In this document: positions 12,941 to 26,600 of the stretch, one piece after another | Numbering within the stretch: the stretch's first letter is position 1 | Layout: each line of letters starts with the position of its first letter | Assembly (NCBI RefSeq): GCF_036785885.1 | Contig: NC_092320.1 | Span: 12,711,557-12,775,556 of the forward strand | Direction of reading: 5' to 3' | Source of the DNA: Coffea arabica | Taxonomy: Eukaryota; Streptophyta; Magnoliopsida; Gentianales; Rubiaceae | DNA: 64,000 bases | Program-made: the position numbers and the translations under genes | The notes under the pieces: model-generated | Told to the model about the DNA's origin: nothing | Seen by the model: only the letters and a program-made list of their open reading frames with translations | The model's database searches: none

Positions 12941-14429
12941 AGGGGAAGAAGAAGGCTGGGAAAAATGGTCGGACTTTTGAATTATGGTTTTGTTTGTTTT
13001 TAGTGGAGATTTGCTGGATTAGATTGACCTCGTGGACACAGTTATCTACGGAAATGACACCATTCTGTTTCTAATTAACAGTGTACTAAAAAACTTCTTT
13101 CAGTTCTGGTTTTTTAACTGCTTTTGCTTCCAACCGTCATCCTTGCGGAGTGGACGCGGTAAATTCAGGCGTCATTTGCTCGTAATGTGGAGCACAGCTC
13201 GTTGGATTCTGTGATGTGGGTAAAGCATGCAAAGATTCTACTTAAGTTTGGTGGCAAAAAGAAAATGATGAAGAGGAGATGTTTTTCGGGTATATATGGG
13301 ATGGTACGATTGTGAATTAATACGTGTTTTTACAAAATCACGTGCACTATTTCGGGTTTGGGATTTTTTCTTGTGTTATTTGGCATGCAAGTGTACAACG
13401 TTGTCTAATCAGTGACTGATTAATTCATTCGCGTCCATCAATGTATCATATTTCACATATTTATGAGTGCATTATATATTATTTGATTTTGCATCAAATA
13501 CTGTACTGATAAATACAATAACTAGACGATATTGAACAGAACATAATAATTTGCATTTTCTTCAAGTCTGTTTTCTTTCTTCCCCACCTGCCACATTTTG
13601 GGCTATTTGCCTTCCACATATTCCTTTTGTGTCTACGGTAGAAAAAGTAGCGTAACTAGCTAGGGTATAATCAAGTTGAAGGCCAAGAAATCTAGTTTGA
13701 AAATTTTCGCTTCATTATGTAGTATATGGACTATACAGATTAGGATGAAGTTTCTACTATACGTGGCTGTCTGCAAAGGTTTTATTCGATAGAGTTTTTA
13801 TTCCCATCGACTCCCCTTTCCCTAAATTATGATAGATTAGAGGTTATAAGAATGTTACCGCGTTACGATAAAAAAATATATATATAATATATGCACTAAC
13901 AGGAGATCTCTCAATTTTGCTCTTTTTATGTAAACTTAGGACAAACTTTTGTGAGCTCCAAACCCTAAACTTTATAGCTAGCATCATATTTTTTTAGCAC
14001 ATAAGGTCACCACAAGGATGAAACATGACCACATGGGAACGTGGATCGTTTCCTGTTGGAGCATGATTAATTTGACATGGATTATTTTATTGGTTGTGTA
14101 GTTACAAATTATTATCTGGCTTTTAATTTGAAATGATAAGGTGTTTGTACATAGTTGTTACAATCTTGTGCCAAACCAGGATTCGCCCAGTAAGGAAAAG
14201 AATCACGGTACATTTTAATAAATTAATGTTATTTCATCTTTCCTATTATTATTTTGTTTTTATAAAACAAAAGTCAATATTATTATTAATAAACTAATTG
14301 AAAATCGTCCAACACGATTTATTTGACAAAAAACTGCAATAATAATAAAAAATACATAGAACATATCACAAATTCATTTGATTTGAAAAATTATTAAATT
14401 TAACAAGAGGTACAAAACAAGAAAGATTA
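12941..14429. other. Spacer, no gene recognised
   Basis: AT-rich and upstream of the DGK gene. I saw no conserved protein frame, RNA gene or clear repeat beyond short TA and A tracts (for example 13868-13890). Confidence 0.4.
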
Positions 14430-14575
14430 GGTTGTGTTTGGATTGCATTTTCCGTCATTTTTCATGGAAAAATTGCTGTAACAATTTGATATATGTGAGA
14501 AAAAAAGGTGATAGGGAAATGTGATCACGGAAAACGACAATATTTTTCGACGAAAGCAAGCAATCCAAGCAAGGC
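14430..14575. mobile_element. MITE, about 146 bp, ends GTTTGGATTGC
   Basis: Left end GGTTGTGTTTGGATTGC and right end GCAATCCAAGCAAGGCC are imperfect inverted repeats. The interior (TTTTCCGTCATTTTTCATGG, then GGGAAATGTGATCACGG) matches, in reverse orientation, the element at 42614-42754, so the two are copies of one family. Confidence 0.65.
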
Positions 14576-14999
14576 CTTGCATTATGAATTACAGACTATC
14601 ACAATCTGATTAATTACAAGAATTGCACCATAAATATCTGTGCATGTATATTCTCACGGATCTACAATTCAATTGGTTCAAGTTCAAAAATGTTAAAATC
14701 TGACGAGAAGATTTGAAAATTTTCAGATCTAACATATAGAGACCATTGATTAAGTAGATACAATCTATATCTATATGTATTACAGAAGGGATTTTTAGCA
14801 GAGATCCTCTCAATGGTTTTCAAATTTCTCATTCTTTTTTTTCTAGATTTTTGTATTTATTTTAATACATAAAAGTAGTGGGTTATAACAAACCCGATCT
14901 CCAATCAAATTTAAAAGTAAAACATTCCCACTATCTATTTCATAAACCGTTTATAATTTGTTATTTATACTTTAAATCCTTTTTACTCCTCAATTAAAG

Positions 15000-15910
15000 A
15001 CAAATGCTCATTCGTATGCTATTTTAATACAATGTTACATTTTTATAATTAAAAAATTTTTATCACCGAACTAACCCTATAATTACCCCTACAAATGAGC
15101 TTTGCAAATTGTAATCACGTTTCAAAAAAATCACAAATGTGCAATTAAATGTAAAGTTGAGGGGGTAATGTACAACTAAATGTAAATATACAATATATTG
15201 TATATAACATTTTATTTGTTAAATAGGTACAATGTTAACATACAAATCAAAAATTTCAGTGGTAACATGCATCTTAATCTACAGAACAGACATGCACGAT
15301 TCGTATTTAGTTGTGATGCTTATTATCTTAGAGAATTACAAAGGAAGGTAAAATTTCTTGATATATGTTTATTTTTTATAATGCTATTTATAAACTATTT
15401 AAAAAAATACACTAATTTTGAATTTCGCAGTACTTAATTCTCAGGACAATGGTGATAAATTGTTCAACCAACGAATCAATTTATGCAAAGATCATGCATT
15501 TTTATTTGTAGTACGCACTTCGCAAAATTCAATAGAATTAATTAAATCACCAATTTTGACTTTCGTACTAAAAGTTGATTGGTGTAAAGAGTATTCACAC
15601 CTTCATGCAAGATTATCAAATCGAATGCATAATATTTGTAAGTATTTCATTTTAACAACATTTAATTATATTCATTTTTATTCATATATCATTCATTTTT
15701 TAATATAAATTTATTTTATTTTTTTAGAATCTATCTTTCGAAAATATGGGTTTTTGAATGATATATACATTCTATTATATTTCAAACTATTGTTAGATAG
15801 ATATTACATTTTAATTAAGTTGATACAATTTTTTAACTTTTTTAATTTATCTTTTTATTTTTTTTCAATAATATCAGTACTGTGCGTAGTACGGGTATTC
15901 ACACTATTTG
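15000..15910. mobile_element. Possible degenerate Helitron relic (3' end near 15910)
   Basis: At 15877-15910 the text ACTGTGCGTAGTACGGGT followed by ATTCACACTA resembles the short GC hairpin (CCGTGC-GTA-GCACGG) just before the CTAR end of plant Helitrons. The stem is degraded and the terminus reads CTAT rather than CTAG. Upstream short open frames (15198-15708) match nothing I recognise. The left boundary is unknown. Confidence 0.3.
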
Positions 15911-16189
15911 GTTAAGTAGTCATTAGGGTACAAGAAGATTCTTTCTTTGTAATAGATTCCAAATGATGTATTTGTTAAAGTGCTGGCAATAGAATGAACT
16001 GTGTGGGCCACAAGCACTGATGGTTTGGTAATGACATCGGTGGTGACTATTTGAGCGCATCTAAATTTTGATGCAATTTAAAATCGTTATCAAACAAGGG
16101 ACTTTCGTGAATGTACACATATCCTTAGATTCCTTTCCCTAGCGGAAAATATTCACGGACCTCATATTGTTCACCAAAAAACATAGAGT

Positions 16190-16487
16190 ATTATTTGAAA
16201 TATTTACAGTAGTACTTTTTGTGATGTGATGTATATGAGATAAAAAATAATTAAAAATATAAAAAGATGAATTGAAAAATGTATTTATGATGTAAGTGAA
16301 ATATTATTTGGACAGTGGGTTATTTTTTCAAATATCTTTGCTTGCATCACCATTACAATTTCCAATACAGCTTTTTATATCACATACATTAAATCATAAA
16401 AAAGTGCTACAATAAAAATATCTCAAATAATTTATAATCCAAACAAACCCATAATATTTGGGATAATTTAACAATCCAAACACACTC
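16190..16487. mobile_element. Cluster of MITE copies of the TGTTTGGAT family
   Basis: One copy in one orientation (CAGTAGTACTTTTTGTGATG, GATGTATATGAGATAAAAAA) abuts a second in the opposite orientation (CACCATTACAATTTCCAATA, AAAGTGCTACAATAAAAATA, ATAATCCAAACAAACCC). A third end, CAATCCAAACACACTCGG, follows at 16470-16487. Boundaries are approximate; this looks like nested or adjacent insertion. Confidence 0.5.
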
Positions 16488-16489
16488 GG

Positions 16490-17915
16490 TGCCATTTATT
16501 TGTTTAAAACAAGGAAGAAAAACACCATTTATTTTAGTACAAAGAGAGGTCTGAAGAGAACTCCAAGTTTTGAACGGAGAAGGGGGGAAAATTAAATTTG
16601 AGAGTCAAACCAAGAAACTCATAATTTCCTGATTAATATCTCCATCAAGTGTAGAACTCGAAAAATTTCACCAAAAATATGTAGGAGATATATTTGATAA
16701 AAATTAATGTATATGTAGAGGCAATTTACACACATACATAAATGGCATATGTCAAAAAAAAAAAACGATAACAGCAGTTGAATTTATGCCTCAAATAATA
16801 AAGATCATCATTCTTCATCGGTTATGTTTAGTAATCAGAAAATTTTTAGAGCAATGTAATAGAGCATTTGGTGACATATTATTGTATTGTATAGGCCATT
16901 TGGTTTCATTGGCCTATTGTATATGCCGTGAACACGAGGCCCACAGGTGGCGTTTATCAAGGATTGAGACGGCGGTCAAGTTGTACCGCATTAATATCGA
17001 ATAGTGTGGCTAATACATTTCTTAATCATCCTTTGAATGGGTCTGAAAAATGGAGCTGTTGCACAGAAAAAAGAATAGTAGCAATAAGTTGGTTATTAAA
17101 CGCCCCCCAACTTAACCTCCAACATCTAGAAGCAGCGGCCTTTCACAAAAATGAATCAACTCTGCACTGCAGGCTTCCCTTGTACGCGGAATTATGGATA
17201 TCTAGAAAAGAAAAAATTGAAGCTGAATTGCCAAAGTCTATAAGTCGAGTCAATGGAACGGGACGGTCTTCCTCGCCAACAGTAATTTCATGAACACTAA
17301 TTTCATGAAACTTCAAGTCCTCATATTTGATCTTAAACACAAAAAGAAAACAATTGATAGAAAAGTTCGTATACACCTTTCCTCCAGAAATCACGCGGGT
17401 CCGTTGAATGGAACTGTAGTAAGTTCTGCATAATTTTCAATTCAAACGGACTCCGGGTATGACAGTTCGATTTAATCGGTCCAACTCATGCACTACAAAA
17501 GAAAATGGTGGAAAGAGGGGTATTCCTGTAGTTTGGTTGAGAATGTAAGGATTAATGCGGGAAAGGGACCAAGGCAAAGACGGTAACAAGCTCTGGCGTG
17601 GCGGGAGAAAGTGGATTTCCGGCTTTCCCACGAGTTGGCAGCCGGTACTGAGTTCTGAGTTCTGACACGACCCAGGTGTGGTGATGAAATGATTGTTTAG
17701 TCATCAGTCAAAGAAAGTCGGCTTTCCAGTTGCGTGGTTTCAAATCCGGGAATCATTCCCTTCCCTTCTCTATCTGCTGTCTGTTACCTTTTCTTGCATA
17801 TTTCTTCTATTGTTTCTTCTTCTTCTTCTTTTTTTTTTTTTTTGGGTAAGTATCTATTTGTTCTTTCTTTTCTTCCTCTGGGGAAATCGTTACTGTATCT
17901 AATGTATTTTTAATT
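16490..17915. other. Spacer, no gene recognised
   Basis: Short open frames on both strands show no family resemblance. The stretch 17490-17900 is somewhat GC-richer, with a pyrimidine tract at 17810-17844. I see no supportable feature. Confidence 0.4.
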
Positions 17916-18287
17916 GGGTTAAATACCAAAAATTCCCCTGTGGTTTGCCTAATGTTCACTTTACCTCCCTATAGTTTGGAAACCTACAATTTGACTCCCT
18001 GTCGTTTCAACTAAAGTATATTTAACGGAATTTCTGTTAGATTTTCACTTTAGGTGAAACGACAGGGAGTTAAATTATATATTTTCAAATTATAGGAAGG
18101 TAAAGTGTACATTTGACCCTTATAGAGGGGTAATTTTGACATTTTCCTTTCAGACTTTAGTTTAGATGTTTTCCGTTAGACTTTTACTTTAGTTGAAACG
18201 ACAGGAAGTCAAATTGTAGGTTTCCAAACTATAGGGAGGTAAAGTGAACATTAGGCAAACCACAGGGGAATTTTTGGTATTTAACCC
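17916..18287. mobile_element. Mutator-like MITE, 372 bp, long terminal inverted repeats, 9 bp target-site duplication
   Basis: Begins GGGTTAAATACCAAAAATTC and ends in its inverse, GGTATTTAACCC. The terminal inverted repeats run about 100 bp each (17916-18017 and 18186-18287), nearly perfect. Both sides are flanked by TTTTTAATT (17907-17915 and 18288-18296), a 9 bp target-site duplication typical of the Mutator superfamily. The middle holds a further partial copy of the repeat arm at 18047-18114. No transposase is present, so it is non-autonomous. Confidence 0.9.
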
Positions 18288-19159
18288 TTTTTAATTCATG
18301 CTTTTCCTTCAGGGTATCTAATCACTGATGAAATATTCTGACCTTATTCATGGGTTTTGGAATGTTGTCGTTTTAATTCAATTCTTCTAGAGAGGAATGA
18401 GGAAGCGTGACTCTTGCCAAATCTATTCAAATACTAAAATGTGATTTTGCTTTAATAACTTACCTTCTGCATTCAACTTTCTGTAATTTGAAGTATTAAA
18501 CAAACAAACAAAAATGTCAACAAAAACACCTGTAGTCACATAACATCAAAGTATGCATTATTCATATTAAATCGATAAGAAAAGCAGTAGAAGAACGCAG
18601 AAATTTGTTTTTAATCCCTAAGCTTCCCAATTTTTCCTACAAATTGTGTTTAATAATCATCGTAAGTAAATTCCTTCCTCGTGGAATCTCTTATGCCTAA
18701 ACGAATTTGAAATCAATTTTTAGTTTAAATTTACTCATTTTAAAATCCATCATCTAAGATCCTTTTTCGGATCCAAACGCAACCTCAATTGCGTGGTAAT
18801 TTCAATGCTTTAGTAGTACCATTTTGTTTATTAAACCTTAATTAATTCACTTCCAAAAGTATAGGAATATTCCATTAACCAATCACAGTTCACGTGCATG
18901 ACTTATCTTGCGCAATGAATGAGGATATTTGAGAATTAGAGTACACTTTTTTTATATATATATATTGCAGCAAATCTGTTGGTCCACGAAGTACTAACAA
19001 ACACGTAATGAGATAAACTATCTTATCAAAACCAAATAAGTTACTGAACTCTTATTAGAAAAACCAAATCCATTAAGCATATATCCAACTACGAACCAAG
19101 AATTGTTTAAATACGAAATCCCGTGGGCAAGATCCATGAATCATCATGAAGTCTTAAAG

Positions 19160-19285
19160 GTGTGTTTGGATTGCAGATTTTGAAAGAAAAATTGCTATTT
19201 TTTTTTTATAAACATATTTTTAAATTATTTTTTTGTCTCACGTATATCAAATCGTTTAAAAAAAATGCAGACAAATGCAATTGAA
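19160..19285. mobile_element. Degraded MITE-like sequence
   Basis: Starts with GGTGTGTTTGGATTGCAG, the typical family end, and includes a TCTCACGTATATCAAATCG-like interior. The right end is unclear, so this is a fragment. Confidence 0.4.
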
Positions 19286-19391
19286 ACAAAGTCTAAGTTT
19301 AACAAGATCGATAAGTCACTGTCTGATTTTGACAAAAAAAAAAGAAGAAAGAAAAGAAGTCACCAGCTGACTGACTCACGTTACTAAATGC

Positions 19392-19395
<4 letters not shown>

Positions 19396-19429
<34 letters not shown>
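19396..19429. repeat. (TA)n microsatellite
   Basis: About 17 TA units without interruption. Confidence 0.9.
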
Positions 19430-19431
<2 letters not shown>

Positions 19432-19443
19432 CTACTGATGAAG

Positions 19444-19599
19444 GGGTTTGTTTGGATTCACATGATTTCAGATAAAAAAATTTATTTTATAAATTTTAAT
19501 TATTTTTTATTTTTTCAATCACTTTTTCATCTCATATATATCACATCATAAAAAGTGCTACGGTAATTATCTCAAATAAACTCCTATTCAAACGAACCC
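19444..19599. mobile_element. MITE of the TGTTTGGAT family, 156 bp
   Basis: Ends GGGTTTGTTTGGAT and ATTCAAACGAACCC are inverted with two mismatches. The interior carries TTTTTCATCTCATATATATC and CATAAAAAGTGCTACGGTAA. Confidence 0.6.
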
Positions 19600-20955
19600 G
19601 ATATTCCATAACGACATTTGTCTTGATTCCTGAAGTATCATCTCCTTTTACGGAATAAAAATGTAATGTATGGTTGCAAACCAATTCGGAAGCCAGTAGT
19701 TTTTTCAATATATAAAAATAATATAGATTGCATAGGTTTTCCTCCGAGATTATTTGTTTATAAATCTTTTTATCAAAGAACAACATGCATGAATTCCAAA
19801 AATGGTTTTCATTTAAAAGAAAATTTAAGCACAAGTTTCTTACCATTTTTTTTTCTCTTTTTCTACTAAGGTAGTTTAAAGGTCTTTCTCTCTTCCTTTT
19901 TCTTTTATGCCAAAAAATATGAAACGGACATTTCATGAATTCATTTATGAGCAAGCCAAGTAAGATGTTCTTAATGGCTACTGGCCCTCTTGTCGCTCAG
20001 AATTCATCTAAAAAGGCTGCAATTGGATTGAATACACGGTCAGAAAGTGATACACATATATATACAAAATCCCACTTCAACACAAGGTGCAGTCAAAATG
20101 GACCATAAGCCTCACAAGTTCCCGTTTAAACCAATTGAGGTAGAATGGTTATCTTATCATTTTTTTTTATACCACAATTCGCCTCATTGACGCCCTGTTT
20201 AAATTTACTTATATTATACTTTTACTTATTTACACCTCCAAAATAGAAAATACTGAAACTAGGAGAGGGCAGCAGATCAAGTTGGCTTTGCCCAATCCCA
20301 AACCAAACCCCGGCTAAACTTTCAATCACGAATTTCGTTGGGTGGTGGGGTTCATAGTAAAAGCTACAAAGGCAAAGTACCATCATGCCTTAAATATTGG
20401 AACTCCCGCCCACCGACAACTCAAAAAGCGGGTCCAGCCAGAATAAATTCCTGTCGCCTTTCCGTCTTCCTACTTTGGAAGACATTAAAGGCGTTAGGTT
20501 CTGATGCCTTTTTTTCTTTTAAAGTGTCTACGGGTTCTGATGCCTAATGCCATGTACCAAAATAGTCGAATATTAAATGGGTGCAATAGTCTAGTACCTG
20601 TCTACAGGTTGTTTGTGTTTTTTTTTTTTTTTTCGACTATGATAATATTCATTTTACTTTACGGGAGTTTAAAGAGATTATAAAAGGAATTAATAGATAT
20701 ACAGAGTTGACTATATCAAATAAATGATTTGATATTTTCTTTGAATTTTTTTGAAAAAAGATCAAAGAGGTGATATAATACCTCCTTTTAAATTTCTTTT
20801 TAAAATAGATGACATTCAAACTCCTGTCTATGGTCCAAAGACAGACTTAGGTTTGATGGCCTCTGAGCTTTACAGGTTGTTTGTGTTCAGAATTTATCAA
20901 CTGCATTCGGTTATATAAAGTTCCAAGGTAATATCGCACGTGAGACAAGAAGCTG

Positions 20956-21069
20956 ATCATTTTGGTGCAAACGTACCGGCTGATGTTACTATCATCAGAC
21001 TAATACTTTCTAATATATATCATTTTGGTGCAAACGTACCGGCTGATGTTACTATCATCAGACTAATAC

Positions 21070-21081
<12 letters not shown>
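20956..21081. repeat. Tandem duplication, two 63 bp units
   Basis: The unit starting ATCATTTTGGTGCAAACG and ending CTTTCTAATATAT occurs at 20956-21018 and again at 21019-21081 with no difference that I can see, and runs into a (TA)n array. Near identity implies a recent event. Confidence 0.9.

Positions 21082-21111
<30 letters not shown>
21076..21111. repeat. (TA)n microsatellite
   Basis: About 18 TA units directly following the 63 bp tandem duplication. Confidence 0.9.
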
Positions 21112-21115
<4 letters not shown>

Positions 21116-21482
21116 TTTATACACGTACTATAAAATAATAATGTAGAGTTCAATAAGATATTTCATTGAATAAATTCCATTACAAATATGAGAGACTAAA
21201 GTTTATTTATAAGATTCATTTATAAAGGTCATGATCTTATATTTCATAGAAAAGAGTTGAATTAATGTGGAACAGATATTTAAAAAAATGTGTTACTTAT
21301 TTCAAACTTTTACTAATTTTGAATTTTTAAAATTTTTGTCCTTTATCTTGTATTCTCTTCGCATACTTGTTTCTTGGTGGGAGACTTATTTTGAGAAAAA
21401 AAATCTTTATTAAATTTTATATGAATGTGTAAAATATAAAATTAAATTAGTATAAATTATTTTTTTAAAAATTAAATGATAA

Positions 21483-21643
21483 GTAGGGCGGGTATCCGTT
21501 GATCCGACCCTATCTCAACGAGCATACTATAATTAGGTACCCATTGATGTATGGTGTGAATATCAATAAAAAAAATGATTGACTTGTAAGGTACGGGTCG
21601 GATCAATCAAACAGTGGACAGGTTCGACTCGCGCCCACCCTTA
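21483..21643. mobile_element. Possible short hAT-like MITE
   Basis: Left text TAGGGCGGGTATCCG and right text GCGCCCACCCTTA are roughly inverted, and the interior contains GATCCGACCC and GGGTCGGATC, also inverted. This resembles the GGGTGGGC-type ends of plant hAT elements. No target-site duplication was found. Confidence 0.35.
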
Positions 21644-21649
21644 CTTACT

Positions 21650-23630
21650 TTAAAGTAGAAGATTTCTCCACTACGGGCACTTAGTCCCAATGTGATCCCC
21701 AAGAAGGTGGGGTTTAAAACATTGAGAGGGTTCCAACTGGGTAAACGTAGCTCCGCCCAAGTTTTGAATGGCTAAGCTAAACTCCCGTTTTCAGTACAGA
21801 ATATCATGTGTAGCATATATATTAGATGCACCATTATAGAACATTCTAACACTTCCTCAATTTTGTGGGTCGTGTCAAATGGATGGCATGAGCAGATTCA
21901 TTAAAACACAGGAGACCGCGATTCCAAGGAGATTTTGTCATCATACTCAAAAGTAGTTGCAATATTTCAGATAAATTGGGAAGACGGATCAGCTCAAGCA
22001 TATGTACATGTAATCGGAATCGGAATCTCGCTACACGACAGTTAATGTCTTTTTTATATTTAAAATTTTATTTTTGTACATTTAACATATGTATTTAGTT
22101 TCCCCAGCACAGGACAATCTTTATTACATTGATAACGTGCATAACATTAATCCCTCTACTATTGTTATTGAAATTCACAATTTTGATCAGAACTGAACTA
22201 CGCATGAATTTACGAGCAGTAGTAATTGGTTAGTCGATCTGTACAACTATGTGCTTGCAATTCATAAACAAGGAGAGAAAAAGATGAAAAAAGAAGAAAA
22301 GATACAGAGCCTTGCACTTGTATGTCAGGAAAAGCTGGACTTTCAACATTTGGTGGGTTGGTCGGACAGTCGATGATGGTACAAAAAATATGTATATTTC
22401 CTGTCAATCTGGCTGGCTGAAGGAGGATAAAGTTACTTTAGTGAAGGTGGAGCGGTAACATCAACCGCTTTCATCTGTGGGGCTACAAGTTGCATCAAAT
22501 TATAGCATGTGGAACTACTGAAGGAGGAATAATGGACAAGGCACCAATGAAAAGTAATGGTAGTGTGATAAATTTGTCTTTACACAAGTAAGGTGAACCA
22601 AGACAAGACCAGAACAGGCCAGACCAAACCAAGAATGGTGTTCTTGAAAAAAATGATGCTGTTTTATCATGTGTGTTTATAAGAGAAGCTATCATGACTG
22701 TAATGCTCTTCCATAGCTTTTCTCAAGAATGCAGAGAATTAGAGATGCAGCTCTTCACACTAACAGAGAATCAGAGCTGCAATAATTTTTTTTTTTTTAC
22801 TTTTATCTTTTTTGAAATCAATCAAAGGTACGAAGAACTTTGTAGTTGAGATATTGATCATTGAGTTCTCCGGATACTGTAATTCCATTTCCCTACCAAC
22901 ATGTCGTGAGTGTTTATTATCCCAGTTTTGCTTTGGGCTGCAAGCATCACCTTGGTCTATGCTATATATCTTGTATTGAACGGGGCTCTTTCAGGTTATC
23001 TTGGGTGTCAGCTAGTTGCTTCTTTTCCTAGATTCATCAATTTCTGAGTGTATCCAAATATCTACAAAGCGATTATATGCATTAAGTATGATCTTTCGGA
23101 TCCATACCGATCCATGCCCTGCTTATACTCATATCAAGCATGTTTGGCCCGTAAACATGGCAGCAATATTCATGTCAGTCCAACTTGCAAGATTGAGAGT
23201 TTTGCTTGGACTTGGACCTGCGTCGGTATAATTCATTGGAGACCTCTACAACTGTAAGTGGTATTGTAACAAATAACTCAATGGTTGAAATTTAGTCCTT
23301 CTGTTCTTACATTGCAGTAGATATTGTTGGATTTTGGCGTGTAACCCAGCCCAAATTGTTGTTTTGCAGTTGTTATTCAATTTTACACATTTGACGTGTT
23401 CCTGTACATAAATGTATTTCTTCCAGTTCATGCATTGTATCAGAAAGGGCAAAAGTGAAACAACTCATTGCAATGGGCTGGATCAGTTAAGAGAAGACAG
23501 GACAGGACATGGCTATCGCCTTGGGGTATCACCAGCAATATAAATTCAACAAAAGAGCATTCAGTTACATGTATTGATGCTCATTTAAGCTCAATAACTG
23601 CAAAATGCTACAAAATTTTCGAGTATTCCC
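21650..23630. other. Spacer and probable 3' region of the TRMO gene
   Basis: No conserved frame recognised. The part just below 23632 should contain the 3' untranslated region of the minus-strand methyltransferase gene, but I could not place its poly(A) signal. Confidence 0.35.
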
Positions 23631-23631
23631 A

Positions 23632-26600
23632 CTACACGGAATCATGTACGCTGATTCTATTGGTGGTTTCGTTTTGAGATAAACATAAACTGGCTTTCTC
23701 AACTATAACATTGCTGTCGCAGTCAATTCTGTAAGAGACATCCAGGCCTTCCAAAATAAGGTGATAAATTACATCGTCCGAAGAAATAGACTCCCCCCCA
23801 CCTCCCTGTCCAGAGATTTCATCATCTTCATGGTCCTCCAATTTTGCAGCAGTGTCATTTATGCTGTCAATTCCAGTCCTAGTTATGGAATTATGTGGTC
23901 GGCTTCTTTGAGATACTGATCGGATATCCCATGATAGCACCTGCTTTATCAAACCTTCAAATTCATGTTGGGAGGTATAGAGAGACCTTTTTTCCTGTAA
24001 AGGGAAAGTACTAAGCTTTTAGTAGTGGCAGGAGACACAGCATGATCCCAAGTAGATGAGATATTCACTAACAAACGTGTCCGAAAACTGGTTGAATGAA
24101 TCTTCCATTTGATGGCTAGTTTAGAAGAACAGCAGTGTTTACAAATATCCATCGCCAGACTTTCTTAAAAGTCAATAGGTTTTTTATTTTCTACTGGAAA
24201 ATACCTTTAGTGAAAGTTGATTCACAAGAGTGCAGTTCAAACCCAACACAGAAGCATATAAACCAAATTTACAACTGTATCTTATCGGGGGAGGTCACAA
24301 AGTGAATTAGTAGCCAAGCGAGATACATTCACCAAGCCAAATAAATGGAATTTTCAAATCAATGAGTTATTCTTGCAAAAATTTTATGGCGACAAAATTG
24401 CCTAGTCATTTCCAAGACTGAAGAGAACAACTTCAAGGCCATGAAATAACCCAGCAGCAGTAAGACAGACAACAATCATTGAAAACAGAAATACGAAAAT
24501 AGAAAATAAAAAAACAACATAAGAAGTCTCACCACAACTGGCCAACAATCAGCTAGACCGTCAGAAAACCCCCGAGAGAAATTAATGGAAGCTACTGCCA
24601 ACAAGTTGTCTGCCTGTAAATCAATTTGTTATGGCTTTTTAACAAGAACAAGGTAACAGAACAAAATTTCCAAATTGGCAATCCTTTTTTTTCCCCTTTC
24701 ATCAACAGGACAGATAGAGGTTTTCTTATGTGCTGTTTACCTTATTTTGGTCATTGCACTTTATAAATTCATCTAGACTTTTTTGTGCTCCTTGAAAAAC
24801 TATGATATGACCAAAGTAATTCCTTAGCATATATCACTGTCTTCATAAAATATTTCCATAATTTTGATGTCTAAAACCAAAATCTGTATCCATTATTCAC
24901 ACTTCACTGCAGTGCCAGAAAATTAAAGCAACTATTCGAGCCTGCTGTTTGAAAAGGAAACTACCATTTTTAACCTGGCTAGCCTCGACAATGACACCTT
25001 AATCAAAACATGAGATAAGGCATGGCAATCAAAATGTACCAGCAATGTTAAACAATCTTTCAAGTTGCTCATCAAGTAAGTTGATTCAGGCCTACAAAGG
25101 AAACTCGTTTCATAAGGATGCTGTACACTAATTTAAGACAATCATCTAAACTATGCAAATTGCATCAATAAATGGTTTATCATATTAACTTTTTTCTTTT
25201 TTGGTTACATCATATTGACTTACATTAACATACAGATTGTTTTCAGCTTTAACAGCCATATGACTTGTAAACCTAACTCCATACTGAGTGTAATTAGTGT
25301 AGTCAAAAGGTTTGCTTTAGTGCCCAGTAATAAATGACTTCCAAGTACAAACGCACCAACCAATACATCTTCACTACCAAATTTTAACTTGTATTTTATA
25401 CTAGTTCAGTTGCTTTCAGACTAATATACCTGGTGAACGTTCTTCTCACGAGAGATTTCAAGAATTGTCTTAGTCAATGAGATCGAAGGCACTGTTCACC
25501 AGCAGTAAGATAAAAAGTACAGGAAAAGGCCCCAAAATCTTAATGAACTAAACTACAGTAAACTCAAATCTGCTAAAAAATTGGAGCATCATAGCACCTC
25601 ACTAGTACAAGCTATATCTTCCTTTTCTCTTTGTTTCTCTCCTAGTTAGAGCTAAGATATTCACACCAGAGGCTCATACTAGCTGTCGGATACCTATTTC
25701 AGCCTAGCTCTATTTCTGGTGAAGCATCAATATTATGTTTACAATGCAAATCATTACATCAAACCAGAGCTAAAGCATTTTATGCCCAACTGAAATATTT
25801 TCAATGTGTTAATTGTCCATGCTACATCTGATATTTGACATCTCTAACGTATGAATAGTAATGGAATATAGGCATGCTATCAGAGGAGAATTTCAGGAGT
25901 ACATCTAATGTGTGGCTGAAGACTAGTAATAGATAATTCACAATGGTACCTTCACCCATTCAGGAACTGCCGCTTCACTTACGCTGTCACAGTATGGAAG
26001 GTAGGGCTTGACATCCAGAACAGGCTGGTAATGATGTAGAAGTGATAAGCCACACTAGTGGGATAGTGTTACATATAAATAGAATACTGTACTGTGCATG
26101 TAGAAGTAGTGTATATCGAGCTGAAGAATAATGAAGAGAAAATGTAACTTGGTTTAACTAGTAATGAAGTAACAGAGAAACTAACAGTCCCATCAACTAG
26201 GTCCACACCAGAAAGTAAAACTGTTTGTCCTTCCACTGAGTCCACCTAAATCATAGATAGAGTGCACTGACATCAGCTATTAAATTCTCCATTTGCCACA
26301 CATGTTTAACTTTTCCCTACATGCATCAAACTTTAATAGTTCTGTTGCAGAAACAAAAGACAAAAGGATATCTTTTATTTCAATGCATCATCCAAAATTT
26401 TCTTTTGAAGTGCCATTGGAGACCTGAAGAAGTCTTTTGGAGTGCCAAAAGAGTCATTCAGGTCTCTAAAAGTCCTTCAAAAGAACATCTGCTTCAAGAA
26501 AAGTATAGGTTTCTGTACTTTTGGAAAAGCTTCTCAGAAAGTTAGGTATATGAAAACAAAAGCAGCCTTCAAAATAGCAGTGTTTGTTAATTTCCATGAT

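Noticed and set aside
20956..21081. Direct repeats considered as a CRISPR-like array
   Set aside because: Only two adjoining 63 bp units with no spacers, in a plant genome; simple tandem duplication.
13000..23600. Search for an LTR retrotransposon (paired long repeats, reverse transcriptase or integrase motifs)
   Set aside because: No such protein motifs or long direct repeats were seen.
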